Source of the DNA: Legionella jamestowniensis
Lineage (GTDB): Bacteria > Pseudomonadota > Gammaproteobacteria > Legionellales > Legionellaceae
DNA: 64,000 nucleotides
Assembly (NCBI RefSeq): GCF_001467745.1
Contig: NZ_LNYG01000001.1
Location: 179,378-243,377, forward strand
Direction: 5' to 3'
Shown: positions 1-9,633 of the stretch, piece by piece
Layout of the letters: each line of letters opens with the position of its first letter
How positions within the stretch are numbered: the first letter of the stretch is position 1
Made by a program: the position numbers and the translations under genes
Notes under the pieces: generated by a model
Database searches by the model: none
Seen by the model: only the letters and a program-made list of their open reading frames with translations
Told to the model about the DNA's origin: nothing

Positions 1-703
1 CAAGAAACGCTGTTTGCCAGGCGGTATTTTCCGTCTGAATTTGTTCTGCAGTAAGAAAAGAAACATTTAACGTATCTGCAGCCTCAAAAAGGCTCTTCGT
101 ATTGGCCAGTGCCTGGATACCCAAACAACAATAATTAAAAGGCAATTGATTCTGCTCGCAAAACTGGGCAATCTGGCGAAAGGGAGTACCGGATGTTCCA
201 TAATTTTCTTTTACTAAGGGTCGTAAATCAAAATGGGCATCAAAATTGATTATTCCAAGCTTGGGGTAGGAGGAAACCAGTCCTAAGAAGTGTCCCCAGG
301 CAATTTCATGGCCGCCACCCAAAACAATCGTTTTGTATTGTTTCTTTTGTAGATAAGAAACTAACTTTGCAAGCTGCGCTTGAGCTTCTTCTAATTGATG
401 ATCATTGCAAACAATATTACCCACATCAAACAACTGCTTGCTGGTATGACAGGGTAGTTTGGCAAATTGCTCCCGTAGTTTTAAAGGACCAAATTGCGCC
501 CCTATACGTCCTTCATTACGTTTTATGCCTTCATCACTGCAAAATCCAAGAATCGCGATATCATTTTGTCCATCACTTAACTGTTGCAACGACAAATCGA
601 TCAGATTAACTCGTTGAAAAAAGCGTTCGCCTGGCAGACTATCCTTACGTCCCTGCCAAAGTGAAAAATCTGGCGGATTATAATGTAAAAGATCAAGTGG
701 CAT
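1..703 (-). CDS. hutG: Formimidoylglutamase (arginase/agmatinase family), 3' end beyond window
   Basis: Translation on the minus strand from the ATG at 701-703 runs open to the window edge, giving about 234 residues. It shows the ureohydrolase pattern: GGGHE near residue 130, followed by NFDAHFDLR, both of which carry Mn-binding His/Asp residues. This family hydrolyses N-formimidoyl-glutamate to glutamate and formamide, the last step of the HutG-type histidine degradation route. A hutI gene lies about 7 kb away on the other strand, which supports the hut assignment over agmatinase or arginase. hutU and hutH are not in the window. The C-terminal part, with the remaining metal ligands, is cut off by the left edge. 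Confidence 0.85.
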   Translation of the reverse strand, partial: MPLDLLHYNPPDFSLWQGRKDSLPGERFFQRVNLIDLSLQQLSDGQNDIAILGFCSDEGIKRNEGRIGAQFGPLKLREQFAKLPCHTSKQLFDVGNIVCNDHQLEEAQAQLAKLVSYLQKKQYKTIVLGGGHEIAWGHFLGLVSSYPKLGIINFDAHFDLRPLVKENYGTSGTPFRQIAQFCEQNQLPFNYCCLGIQALANTKSLFEAADTLNVSFLTAEQIQTENTAWQTAFL

Positions 704-820
704 TAGATCCCGACTCTAAGATGATATTCTTGTCAATTAAACATTCTATAAAAAAAAAGTTTAAAAAAACAGAAAATTCATCAATAAGCCTTTGTACAGA
801 CATTTTTACAGGGCGATTGT

Positions 821-863
821 GAGGCGAAGCAATTCAATAGAATCTATTGAATTGCTTCGCCTC
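821..863. repeat. 43-bp perfect inverted repeat
   Basis: Two 21-bp arms (821-841 and 843-863) are exact reverse complements around a single central A at 842. The arm begins GAGGCGAAGCAATTC. It lies between the stop of the minus-strand helicase-like gene (899) and the start of hutG (703). It would form a very stable hairpin in RNA or a cruciform in DNA. No clear T-tract follows on either strand, so a classical Rho-independent terminator is not obvious. It could end the upstream transcript, act as an RNA-stability element, or be a repeat-family palindrome. The rest of 704-898 shows nothing else I can name. Confidence 0.85.
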
Positions 864-898
864 AACTCTCTACACAGTTATGAATTGCACCAATGTTG

Positions 899-3800
899 TT
901 ATTGTAATTCCATGACACTTTGGGTTGATGGGGAGGGTTCCCCTTTTTTCTCCTTGGTGGCCTGGTTAAACAACCTGAAACTTTCACCGACCGGTCCTGG
1001 TTTTTCAAATTGCGATTCTTCCTGTAGCGATTTTAAATTTGTGGCTGTATCAAGCTTATTGTTAGTTACAGTCTCTGTAGTCATTGGTTGGGCCGGATGC
1101 GAGTCGCTTAATGATTTTTCTTCAGGTATTGTTGGTAAGTTTAGCTGTTTTGGAGCTAATTTTTGTGTAATTTTTAGGCTTTTTGGTGTGTGATCATTTG
1201 TTGTGCCTGTATTCACTGCTTGAGCTTGGTGTGAGTCATGTAATGAATTATCTTCAGGCACTCTCCCCTCTAACTCGGGTCTTTTTTGAAATATACTTTG
1301 AAGCACGCGACGGCCACTGTTACTTTGCATCAACACCGCTGATAAATTTGTTTTTTCTTGTGTTTTTCTACAGATAACAGGCCTGAGCAATTCTGTATTT
1401 GAAATTTGTTTAACAAGTGCTTCATTTTGCCGAATTAATGTTGCTAAAATTTTTAGCCCTTCCTCACCACTACATGCTAACCAATATAAGCAACAAGCAC
1501 CAGTTTCTTTCTCTATATCAATAACCTTCATCCAGGCAGTGGCTGGAATTTCTTTGATATAGTTTGGGTTTGCCAGCAATAATTCGGTCAATGCGGGAAT
1601 GCCATACTTTGCATGACAGAGATATTGTAGAATTGTAGTGGAATGATTGAATATTGGAGGCCCCATTTTTATGATTAAGTCTTTGGTAGGAAAAAATTTT
1701 ACAAAGGAACGGTCTTGTCGTAATTTTTCGCACAATAGCAATCGCCCTTCATAGGACAGTAGCAGAGCGTACTTAGGCCCTAATGAGAACTGCGAATTTG
1801 GAAGGGCTACATTAATATCTGAAAACACCATTAAGATGCGACTCATACAATTATCAAGGATCCCTGGGTACTTTGAGAATATCTGAGATAGTTTTTGTAA
1901 ACCATTTCTGCTACGGCTAAAACCATCTAAAATACACTGTGGAATTGCTTCTATTCTTGCGTAGGTCTTAATAGTTAATAAGTGTGACGAAAGATTTTTT
2001 TCCATCTCCGGGGTTAGAAACTTATCTAGCAAGTCACTTAGTCCATAGTGATAAACCAGCCAATACAAAGGTGACGTATTTACAAGCATTGGAGGAGACT
2101 TGTCGCTTAATAGTTGTGTTAATTGAGCGTAGGAAACTTCTGTTGGTAACTTGGGATTACTTTCCATAAGTTGGTTTAAAATTTTATGTCCTAAAAGATC
2201 AGAGGTTAGATAATAAAATGGAGTGGTATAAGCATATTTTTCAGCTTCTTCTGGGCGTAGGCGTAATAAGTCTGAAGAACGAAGTCCCTTCCTAAGGGCT
2301 TTATTTAAATCCAGTAATGTAACAAGCAACTGCCGACCATCAGGACAAGTGGTTAACCAGTAAAAAGGCGTTGAATTGACACCTGATTTAATGGCACTTG
2401 CACTGGTTATTGGACGAACAAAATCCTCTAGTTTTAAATCAGTGGCGAGTTTTTTATTTAAGTCAAATAGGTTCTTTAATACGAGTCGGCCTTCAGCGCT
2501 AAAACTCAGCCAATAGAGCGGGGAGTCGTCTTCGTCCTTAACGTTTAATCCTAAATCATGGGCCGAAATATAATTTGCAATGTCAGGTTTTAATTTCAAA
2601 AGCTCATTTAACCAGGTGCATCCTTCAGCCATTTTAGATAAAGAGTACAATGCACAAGCCCCGCTTTTATTTAGGGTCAGTGCATACGCTAATTTTTCTG
2701 CCGGGATTTTAGCAATGACATCAGGTTTAAGTTCTAATATTCTTTTAAAGACCGATAAATACTCCCTGTCCATCGTCAGCCAATAGAAAGCCATATCGAG
2801 CTCTGGCGAAGTGATAGAAAACAAGGCCTCCATTAACTCTTCAGCTGATAGCTGTGTTATCAGCTCTGGACTTACATCCATCCATTCACCTAATAGCCTG
2901 GGTGAATAAAAGCATAACCAGAAAAAAGGCGAGGTATTTTTAAAATCACCCTTGTCGACGGGTTTCATCAAGACAGGCGACAGCTCTGTAATTAATTTCG
3001 GATTGTTTTTTAATATCAATCGCAATAAGTGAATGTCATCGGAATTATAATTGTCCGAGAGAAGTTGAGCTGTAATTAAATGCATTAGCGCAAAATTATC
3101 TTTCGCCATATAACTGGCAGTCATATCTAAAAAAGATAGATTCAGCAGGGTGGGATTTTTTTTGAACAAAATCGATAAAATTTCATGACCTTCGGGCCTT
3201 TGGGTCAAGTCTAGAAAAATGGTGCTTTCTTCTTCACCGTATGAATAGTTTTGTGTCAAAAATTTCGGTAATAGGTACCTGGCTATTGCGGGGATATATT
3301 TGATCAAATTATGCAGCCTCTCCCGTTTAAACAACTCCAGAAAAAGAGGGCGGCCATTAAAATCACCCATTAAACCATCCGCTATCATCTTGATGTATTT
3401 TTGATTTTCTATGACAGACAGTAATAGTTTTTCATGCTGTTCCAGCTCTAGTGATTTTTTATGTTGCGCTGGCAAGGACGCTAATAACTTTTTATGTAGT
3501 TCTAACGTAGATAGCGAGAATAACTCAGGGTGTTTTAAAACGGATTCCAACAGTTTTTTATGTGACTCTATTAATGTTCTGTATTTTTCTGGAATATGGG
3601 CTATTTTTTTATGTTGTTCTAGTGACACTAACCATTTTTTAAATTGTTCGAGTGCAGAGGTGAACACTTCTTCGGGTTGTTCTAACACAGAAGCTAATAA
3701 CCTTACGTTATCTTCTTTGGCAATAAAATCGATAAAAGGACAGGAATCACCTTTAGGTTGAAAAAAATAGTCATTAATGAGCGGGCTATTAAGTAATTTT

Positions 3801-5881
3801 GCGAGTAATTTTCTTGAAAAATTAGCTGGGAACTTAAATTCAACCCCTGGAGCCCCATGCTTTCCTTTGGCTGGTAGTGATTGGAGATTGGTTTTTTTAT
3901 TTTTTAGGGCTTCATGATTTGTGGAAGAGGACTTCATGCTTTGTTTCACAGGTTTAACATTTTCTTGAAGCTTCTCCATCTCAATTCTTTTAGCAATTTC
4001 CTCATTGCCGTGTTGGCGTTGTTTATCCGCTTCTTTACGCCAATCGATTTGAGAATCTTCTGTAAGTTCAACGTGTAATGGCGTGTTCTGATTAACCGTG
4101 GCGTTTTGTAATACATTGCTAAGCTGCAATATTCGTTTAGTATCCTGTACGATAATCAAATTCTTTTTGGTTCTGGTAAATGCCGTAAATATTTTGTTCC
4201 ATAAAGGCCCGATACTTGAATTTCTTTGACCTTGCTTAGCGCGGTGTGTTGGTGCAACCAGAGTGCCTTCCTTCACTTTATCCTTAAGCTGCGTATTAGC
4301 TTGTTTAAACTCCTCTTTGTCAAATAAGCGAAATGCAACAACAGTTGTGTACTCAAGTCCTTTAATTTGTTCAGGCGTAAACACAAGAGGAGTTTGGAAG
4401 AGTTTGATTGCTTCGTCTTTAAATTCCTCATAAGTAACCACGACAAGTTCTTTCTGACGTAAATTTAGTAGTTCTTCGGTTGCGGAATAATCAAGCCACT
4501 GTACAAATCCCGTTTCAGTTTGCGAAGCACAGGCAGATGAAATTGTTGTAAATTCTTTTTTATCGGCGATACCACCAGTCAAGCTATTTTTGATTTCAAT
4601 CACTTTATTGGCCAATGTAACAATGGCAGGAGGACAGCGATAAGTAGCACTTAATGGCAAATGTTGTGCTTTATAATGACGTTCACTCAACATTTGCAGC
4701 AGATAATCGCGTTTAGCTTGCTCATCTTCCAGGCTTTGATGCGTATCCATACACGCGGCCAATTGGCTCTCTTTGGCTAAATCGCGTAAATTTTTCAGCT
4801 GACAATGTGACAAATCCTGGGCTTCATCGACAACAATACGTGAATAAATAGGGTTTATTGGCAATTGATAAAGTGCAGGATCAAGATGTTTTGTTTCTTT
4901 AAGGTGGTGTAAATAGGCATTTGCTATCTCTAACATCCACTGCTTTTCATTGGCATCATAAATCAATGATTGACGCTCACCGAGCTTTAAGTAGTTTTCA
5001 GGTGTATAAGCTGTAAGAATTCGTAATTCACGGTAAATGAGAGATGTTTGTTTTAAGAAAGTCTCATATCCTGAAATCGTTTTTTTACGCTGTTTTTGTT
5101 TAACATTGTATTGCTTAAACCACGTTTGAAAATACGACTCCCCAACCGCTTCTTGCTCTATATTTAATTTATTTAAAAGCTCTATATACGTACAAAATTG
5201 CACTGAATTAGGTGGTAAATTTTGAGCGACAGGTAATTCATGCCAGGCTGTTTCGAGTAGCTTTTTTAAAGGCTCTGATTGAGTAACATACAAAATAGGT
5301 GCATCATTATGGGCTTGTTGATTAACTGCCTGTTCTAAAAGTGAAAGGGCAACACAGGATTTTCCTGAACCAGGTGGACCACTAATCACGGCCGGAAGTG
5401 TCGCCCCTCTCGCGATTTGTTGCTCATCATTGAACTCAATATACATTTGGTTGTAGTAATTAATGGGGGTAAATTGCAATGAAGGCGCTGAATCCGCAGC
5501 TTCTTGGTTAAGCAATGGAACGTCATTGATATCAATGAAATTATTGTTATCGATTTGCCGGTGAATGTCGTCGGCATTTTTCACCAAATAATTTTTAAGT
5601 ACAGAGGGATTAAAAAAAGCACATTTTCTGTAATCGTGGTTTAATACCACGTCCAACAAAAGTAGGTAGGATTTGCCTTCTTTCTCAAATGTGGTAAATA
5701 TTAAGCGATCACTTTTATTAACACGCACACTGTAAACACGGTGGCCATCAAGTTGTTTTAAATCCAAATCAGCGGCTTTGTAATTCCCCTGAATCAGCTT
5801 ATTGATTGTTGCCTGATAAGGCGCAAATAAGTCGGCATCCCCTAAGATACCTTGCCAATAATAAACCTTAATTTTGCCCAT
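899..5881 (-). CDS. Large ParE-like / UvrD-type SF1 helicase / C-terminal repeat protein, putative effector
   Basis: About 1660 residues. Residues 1-95 resemble a RelE/ParE-type fold (LDGHRVYSVRVNKSDRLIF, then a beta-rich stretch). A superfamily 1 helicase core follows: Walker A GPPGSGKS at about 168-175, Walker B DEAQD at about 352-356, then LAACMDTHQS, SATYRCP and the motif VI-like FTAFTRTKKNL. A Lys-rich linker leads to short EQHKKLL-type heptads. The C-terminal half holds about ten degenerate 40-45 residue units marked by PLYWL, PFYWL or PFFWL, similar in style to ankyrin-like arrays. The tail is Ser/Glu/Thr-rich. ATG at 5881 is preferred, with GAGG just upstream; an in-frame TTG lies at 5890. 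The helicase core is confidently recognised. The repeats and overall role are not, and an effector role is inferred from size and architecture. Confidence 0.85.
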   Translation of the reverse strand: MGKIKVYYWQGILGDADLFAPYQATINKLIQGNYKAADLDLKQLDGHRVYSVRVNKSDRLIFTTFEKEGKSYLLLLDVVLNHDYRKCAFFNPSVLKNYLVKNADDIHRQIDNNNFIDINDVPLLNQEAADSAPSLQFTPINYYNQMYIEFNDEQQIARGATLPAVISGPPGSGKSCVALSLLEQAVNQQAHNDAPILYVTQSEPLKKLLETAWHELPVAQNLPPNSVQFCTYIELLNKLNIEQEAVGESYFQTWFKQYNVKQKQRKKTISGYETFLKQTSLIYRELRILTAYTPENYLKLGERQSLIYDANEKQWMLEIANAYLHHLKETKHLDPALYQLPINPIYSRIVVDEAQDLSHCQLKNLRDLAKESQLAACMDTHQSLEDEQAKRDYLLQMLSERHYKAQHLPLSATYRCPPAIVTLANKVIEIKNSLTGGIADKKEFTTISSACASQTETGFVQWLDYSATEELLNLRQKELVVVTYEEFKDEAIKLFQTPLVFTPEQIKGLEYTTVVAFRLFDKEEFKQANTQLKDKVKEGTLVAPTHRAKQGQRNSSIGPLWNKIFTAFTRTKKNLIIVQDTKRILQLSNVLQNATVNQNTPLHVELTEDSQIDWRKEADKQRQHGNEEIAKRIEMEKLQENVKPVKQSMKSSSTNHEALKNKKTNLQSLPAKGKHGAPGVEFKFPANFSRKLLAKLLNSPLINDYFFQPKGDSCPFIDFIAKEDNVRLLASVLEQPEEVFTSALEQFKKWLVSLEQHKKIAHIPEKYRTLIESHKKLLESVLKHPELFSLSTLELHKKLLASLPAQHKKSLELEQHEKLLLSVIENQKYIKMIADGLMGDFNGRPLFLELFKRERLHNLIKYIPAIARYLLPKFLTQNYSYGEEESTIFLDLTQRPEGHEILSILFKKNPTLLNLSFLDMTASYMAKDNFALMHLITAQLLSDNYNSDDIHLLRLILKNNPKLITELSPVLMKPVDKGDFKNTSPFFWLCFYSPRLLGEWMDVSPELITQLSAEELMEALFSITSPELDMAFYWLTMDREYLSVFKRILELKPDVIAKIPAEKLAYALTLNKSGACALYSLSKMAEGCTWLNELLKLKPDIANYISAHDLGLNVKDEDDSPLYWLSFSAEGRLVLKNLFDLNKKLATDLKLEDFVRPITSASAIKSGVNSTPFYWLTTCPDGRQLLVTLLDLNKALRKGLRSSDLLRLRPEEAEKYAYTTPFYYLTSDLLGHKILNQLMESNPKLPTEVSYAQLTQLLSDKSPPMLVNTSPLYWLVYHYGLSDLLDKFLTPEMEKNLSSHLLTIKTYARIEAIPQCILDGFSRSRNGLQKLSQIFSKYPGILDNCMSRILMVFSDINVALPNSQFSLGPKYALLLSYEGRLLLCEKLRQDRSFVKFFPTKDLIIKMGPPIFNHSTTILQYLCHAKYGIPALTELLLANPNYIKEIPATAWMKVIDIEKETGACCLYWLACSGEEGLKILATLIRQNEALVKQISNTELLRPVICRKTQEKTNLSAVLMQSNSGRRVLQSIFQKRPELEGRVPEDNSLHDSHQAQAVNTGTTNDHTPKSLKITQKLAPKQLNLPTIPEEKSLSDSHPAQPMTTETVTNNKLDTATNLKSLQEESQFEKPGPVGESFRLFNQATKEKKGEPSPSTQSVMELQ

Positions 5882-5943
5882 CGTCCTCAATGCCTATAAT
5901 TTTTTATTTGGACAATAATAACCCAATAAGCTCAAAAAAAGGA

Positions 5944-5959
5944 TGGGTACATTTACCCA
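5944..5959. promoter_or_regulatory. Near-palindromic operator-like site TGGGTACATTTACCCA
   Basis: This 16-bp near-palindrome (14 of 16 positions symmetric) lies about 63 bp upstream of the minus-strand helicase-like gene. An almost identical site occurs at 28454-28469 upstream of another minus-strand effector-like gene. The shared sequence and similar placement suggest a transcription-factor operator, but the factor is unknown. The rest of 5882-6150 shows nothing else that I can identify. Confidence 0.35.
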
Positions 5960-6150
5960 AGTGAATTATGAGCAATATTTAAGCTGGCTCAACCCTTTTG
6001 GTTTCTATAAAAAATATAAATCAACTAGTTAAATTCAATTTTAGGCGTCCTCGTAATAACTGTGGTGGATATTTAGTCTGTTAACACTAGGAATAAACGC
6101 AAAGCTATGGAATAATTATTAACCACTTTTGGTAATATTTGTCTATCTGT

Positions 6151-6639
6151 ATGAAAGTAAAAACAATTTTATTAATGATCTCTATCTTATTTCCTGTGGC
6201 CTTATTTGCTGATACTGCGGCTTGTCCTTTATCCAATGGCATTAATGTACTCACCACAAAGCGGATTTTAAATATTTGTAGGCACGGCACTGTCATTAAG
6301 ACCTTTAAAGTAGCGCTCGGATACAAAGGTGTTGGGAAAAAAAAAGCCGGTGATAATAAAACACCCATCGGTTTATACAGGCTAGCCCATCCAAGGAAAT
6401 CTACTCAATTTAAAGTCTTTATTCCAATTCTCTATCCGACTTCAAAGCAATTAGCTGCAGGATACTCTGGTAGAGATGTAGGGATTCATGGGCCAACGCA
6501 GTCATCTAGCTTGTTGGGTTGGTTAAACAACTTACCAAGTTCAACGCGTGGATGCATTGCTGTCGGCAAAAATAACTATATTGAATATGTGGCTAATTGG
6601 GTAAAGGCCAATCCTGGGGCTAAAGTTTTAATTACTTAA
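6151..6639 (+). CDS. L,D-transpeptidase (YkuD domain), exported
   Basis: 162 residues from the ATG at 6151. An upstream in-frame TTG at 6139 would spoil the signal peptide. The N-terminus is a Sec signal (MKVKTILLMISILFPVALFA, then DTAA). The mature part carries the YkuD signature with HG (VGIHGPT) and the catalytic STRGC motif near the C-terminus. DNKTPIGLYRL is also typical of the family. Such enzymes make 3-3 crosslinks in peptidoglycan or attach lipoproteins to it, acting in the periplasm through the active-site Cys. It stands alone, 340 bp before the hut operon. The short length fits a minimal YkuD domain without LysM or a peptidoglycan-binding module. Confidence 0.88.
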   Translation: MKVKTILLMISILFPVALFADTAACPLSNGINVLTTKRILNICRHGTVIKTFKVALGYKGVGKKKAGDNKTPIGLYRLAHPRKSTQFKVFIPILYPTSKQLAAGYSGRDVGIHGPTQSSSLLGWLNNLPSSTRGCIAVGKNNYIEYVANWVKANPGAKVLIT

Positions 6640-6966
6640 TGTAGACGAAAATTTAATCCCGCTTATTCCTTTATTTATTCAAATTATGCCAATTCAATAG
6701 AATGTCTGTTATTATCGGGCGCGAAAATTATCGGAATCCTTGATAACCCTGAAGCAGATTATAAATTATAGCATTGAAATATATTTGTTAGCACAAGGCA
6801 AATTTTTTATAGGGTCGTGTAAACAACGTAAAGCAATCAAGAACAGGTTCTTGTTTAAAAGTCGTCTAGATTGTCACTGCCATGATTCAATTTTAAAATT
6901 TCGTCCTGTGCAGAGATATGTTATCAACTCAGGATTAAAGGTTGAGTTGCTATTAGGAGTATTATT
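6640..6966. other. Intergenic region, 327 bp, nothing identified
   Basis: There is no convincing gene, RNA or strong hairpin here. The open frame at 6740-6976 starts with TTG, has no ribosome site or family resemblance, and overlaps the SDR start. The region presumably contains the promoter of the SDR-hutI operon, but I cannot place it with confidence. Confidence 0.5.
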
Positions 6967-7725
6967 GTGTTTGTAATCACTGGAGGTGGCAGTGGAATTG
7001 GACGTGCATTGGCAAAAAATCTGGCCATGCAAGGTAAAAAAATATTAATTGTGGGAAGACGTGAAAAAGTGCTTGCAAAGACTGCTTCCTTTTCACCACT
7101 CATTTCTTACCTTGCGGCAGATGTGGCTACTAAAGAGGGAAGGGAGCAAATTGCAACAGCGCTACAGTCAACTGCTTCAATTGAAGGATTAGTGCATAAT
7201 GCAGGGACAATTGAGCCAATTGCTCCTATTGCTGAGATTGATGAACTTTCATGGCAACAAACATTAGCTACCAATCTAAATGCCCCCTTGTTTCTAACGC
7301 AGTTACTGTTACCTAAACTGAAAGGACGTGTTTTAAATATAGGCTCCGGTGCTGCCTATTTTCCTGTCACAGGGTGGGCTGCCTATTGTGTTTCAAAAGC
7401 AGGTTTATCCATGTTAACCCGTTGCTGGCAACTGGAAAGCCACGGGACTGCTTTTGCTTCTGTGATGCCAGGAATTATTGATACAGATATGCAAGCTTTA
7501 ATCCGTCAGGCGCAATGCATGGATATAGAAAAACAAAACTTTTTTCATATCCTTAAGGCTGAGCAACGTTTATTAACCACGGAAACTGTTGCGCTTTTTC
7601 TAAGTTGGTTGCTTCTTAAGGTAAGCCGGGATGAATTTGTTGCCAGGGAATGGGACATTTATGATAAAAGCCATCATCAATGTTGGCTTATTCCCCCGCA
7701 CCAGGTTCCGGAGTGGGAGGAGTAA
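6967..7725 (+). CDS. SDR family NAD(P)-dependent oxidoreductase
   Basis: 252 residues from a GTG start preceded by AGGAG at a good distance. It is a classical short-chain dehydrogenase: N-terminal cofactor motif TGGGSGIG at about residues 4-11, HNAG at about 78, catalytic Ser in NIGSGAA, and YCVSK containing the Tyr/Lys pair. The substrate cannot be read from the sequence. The stop overlaps the hutI start (TAATG), so the two genes are translationally coupled and transcribed together. A role near histidine catabolism is possible but unproven. The gene also heads a longer operon that continues into the transporter gene. Confidence 0.9.
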   Translation: MFVITGGGSGIGRALAKNLAMQGKKILIVGRREKVLAKTASFSPLISYLAADVATKEGREQIATALQSTASIEGLVHNAGTIEPIAPIAEIDELSWQQTLATNLNAPLFLTQLLLPKLKGRVLNIGSGAAYFPVTGWAAYCVSKAGLSMLTRCWQLESHGTAFASVMPGIIDTDMQALIRQAQCMDIEKQNFFHILKAEQRLLTTETVALFLSWLLLKVSRDEFVAREWDIYDKSHHQCWLIPPHQVPEWEE

Positions 7726-8939
7726 TGACACGTTGTGAACGCTTATTGCTAAATGTCACGACAATTAATCCGGCCGGTGAGGAATGTCAACAGCAAGCCA
7801 TTGCTATTGCAAATGAACATATTCTCTGGTGTGGCAGCATGGCTGAACTGCCAAGTGATTATAAACACCATGCAATAGCAATTCATGAATGCGATGGCCA
7901 ATTGGTGACGCCCGGTCTTATCGACTGCCATACTCACTTGGTGTATGCCGGAAATCGTGCTGATGAATTTAAACAGCGTCTTTTAGGGAAAACCTATGCC
8001 GAAATAGCAAAAGCGGGCGGTGGTATTTTATCGACGGTTCAATCCACAAGGGCTGCAACTGAAGAAGAGTTAATAGAACAATCATTGCCTCGAATTTTAG
8101 CCATGCGTGCCGAGGGCGTTACCACCGTTGAAATTAAATCAGGTTACGGTCTTGATCTAAAAAATGAAATAAAAATGCTTAAAGTGGCCAGACAATTAGG
8201 CACAATGAGTGGTATTCGAGTGAAAACAACGTTTTTAGGAGCCCATGCAGTACCTCCCGAATTTCACAACAATGCACAAGGCTATGTGGATTTTTTATGT
8301 GCTGAGATGTTACCGGCAATAGCAGAAGCAGGTTTGGCCGATGCAGTGGATGTTTTTTGTGAGTCAATTGGTTTTAGTTTGACGCAAACAGAACAACTCT
8401 TTATAAAAGCGAATGCACTAGGATTACCCATTAAATGCCATGCAGAACAACTATCAAACCTTGGTGCTTCCAAATTGGCTGCGCAATTTGACGCTTTATC
8501 GTGTGATCATCTGGAGTATTTGGATAATTCAGGCATTGCGGCAATGGCCAATAGCGGTACTGTAGCTGTCTTATTGCCTGGCGCCTATTATTTCCTGCGC
8601 GAAAAAAAGAAACCGCCGGTGGAAAGTTTACGCAGCATGAAAGTTGGTATGGCTATAGCTACCGATTCAAACCCTGGTTCATCCCCAACTACTTCATTGA
8701 CACTCATGCTAAATATGGCTTGTCAGTTATTTCATTTAACGGTTGCTGAGGCCTTGGCAGGTGTAACGTTTTATGCAGCAAAAGCGCTTGGCTTGGAGGA
8801 AGAAATAGGTACAATTGCGATAGGATTAAAAGCCGATTTAGTGCGCTGGTCAACAAACGACAGTGCAGCACTTTGTTATCATTTTGGTTATCCACTGGAA
8901 CATAGCACAATGATCGCTGGAAACTGGTTAAGTATCTAA
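7725..8939 (+). CDS. hutI: Imidazolonepropionase
   Basis: 404 residues. The start at 7725 overlaps the SDR stop and has GGAGGAG immediately upstream; longer in-frame starts are less likely. This amidohydrolase-superfamily enzyme opens imidazolone propionate to N-formimidoyl-glutamate, the substrate of HutG. Visible landmarks are [12 protein letters not shown] (metal-binding HxH), IKCHAEQLS with its His, a later DH, and TDSNPGSSP carrying the metal-binding Asp. All key residues appear intact and the length is normal for HutI. It is the second gene of the operon, with 13 bp to the next gene. Confidence 0.95.
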   Translation: MTRCERLLLNVTTINPAGEECQQQAIAIANEHILWCGSMAELPSDYKHHAIAIHECDGQLVTPGLIDCHTHLVYAGNRADEFKQRLLGKTYAEIAKAGGGILSTVQSTRAATEEELIEQSLPRILAMRAEGVTTVEIKSGYGLDLKNEIKMLKVARQLGTMSGIRVKTTFLGAHAVPPEFHNNAQGYVDFLCAEMLPAIAEAGLADAVDVFCESIGFSLTQTEQLFIKANALGLPIKCHAEQLSNLGASKLAAQFDALSCDHLEYLDNSGIAAMANSGTVAVLLPGAYYFLREKKKPPVESLRSMKVGMAIATDSNPGSSPTTSLTLMLNMACQLFHLTVAEALAGVTFYAAKALGLEEEIGTIAIGLKADLVRWSTNDSAALCYHFGYPLEHSTMIAGNWLSI

Positions 8940-8952
8940 GGGAGGGCAAATC

Positions 8953-9633
8953 ATGAAAAAATTGCTGGGTGGGTTGATGTTAGTTGTTGCTTTGGCAACG
9001 AACCTTACTTGGGCCGAGTCGCCCACAACGGTAAAGATTAAAAAAGAAAATGCCACGTTTGATTTGGACATTAAATATCCCCAGGGTTTTGCCAATAAAA
9101 ATATTGATAAAACAGTAAAAAACTTTATTGATGAAACGCAACGTGCTGATTTCAATCCCGATACAGATGAAGCAAGTGATGCCCCGGGAAAGAATAGTTT
9201 ATATATTGATTATAAACTTGAGTTCCAGAATCAAAATGCGGTTAGTTTATTATTTACCATCTCTGTTAACAATCGTGGTGCAGCTCATCCTAATAACTCC
9301 ATCAAGACCTTCAATTTTATTGATGGAAAAGAGGTCACTTTAGCGGATTTGTTTAAGTCGGATACCAATTATTTGCCTGAAATTGCTAAATTTAGTCGCA
9401 TGACTCTTCTTGAGAAAAAAATCTCCGATGAAGAATGGGTCGCTAAAGGGACAGAGCCTACCGAAGAAAATTATCGTAACTGGCATTTTGTCAAAGACGG
9501 GGTGGCAATTGTATTTGATACCTATCAAGTAGCAGCCTATGTCTATGGGCCGCAAACTGTAATAATTTCCAAATCAAAGCTTGCAAATTGGTTGCGCCCA
9601 GAAGTAGCCAAAGCATTATGGGGTAATCAATGA
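8953..9633 (+). CDS. Exported DUF3298/DUF4163 (RsiV-like) protein
   Basis: 226 residues with GGGAGGG before the ATG. A signal peptide (MKKLLGGLMLVVALATNLTWA) precedes a mature domain containing NNRGAAHPNNSIKTFNF and later KDGVAIVFDTYQVAAYVYGPQ, both characteristic of the DUF4163-DUF3298 pair found in RsiV and related periplasmic or surface proteins. The family shows lysozyme or ligand binding in some members, but here the function is unknown. It overlaps the next gene by 4 bp (ATGA), so it is part of the hutI-OPT transcription unit. Confidence 0.85.
   Translation: MKKLLGGLMLVVALATNLTWAESPTTVKIKKENATFDLDIKYPQGFANKNIDKTVKNFIDETQRADFNPDTDEASDAPGKNSLYIDYKLEFQNQNAVSLLFTISVNNRGAAHPNNSIKTFNFIDGKEVTLADLFKSDTNYLPEIAKFSRMTLLEKKISDEEWVAKGTEPTEENYRNWHFVKDGVAIVFDTYQVAAYVYGPQTVIISKSKLANWLRPEVAKALWGNQ

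Noticed and set aside
3411..3761. Cys/Ser-rich open frame opposite the helicase/repeat gene
   Set aside because: It mirrors the Lys/Glu/His/Leu-rich heptad region of the minus-strand gene; its Ser/Cys richness is a by-product of the complementary codons.
6740..6976. Open frame of 78 codons before the SDR gene
   Set aside because: TTG start, no ribosome site, no family resemblance, and overlap with the well-supported GTG start of the SDR gene.
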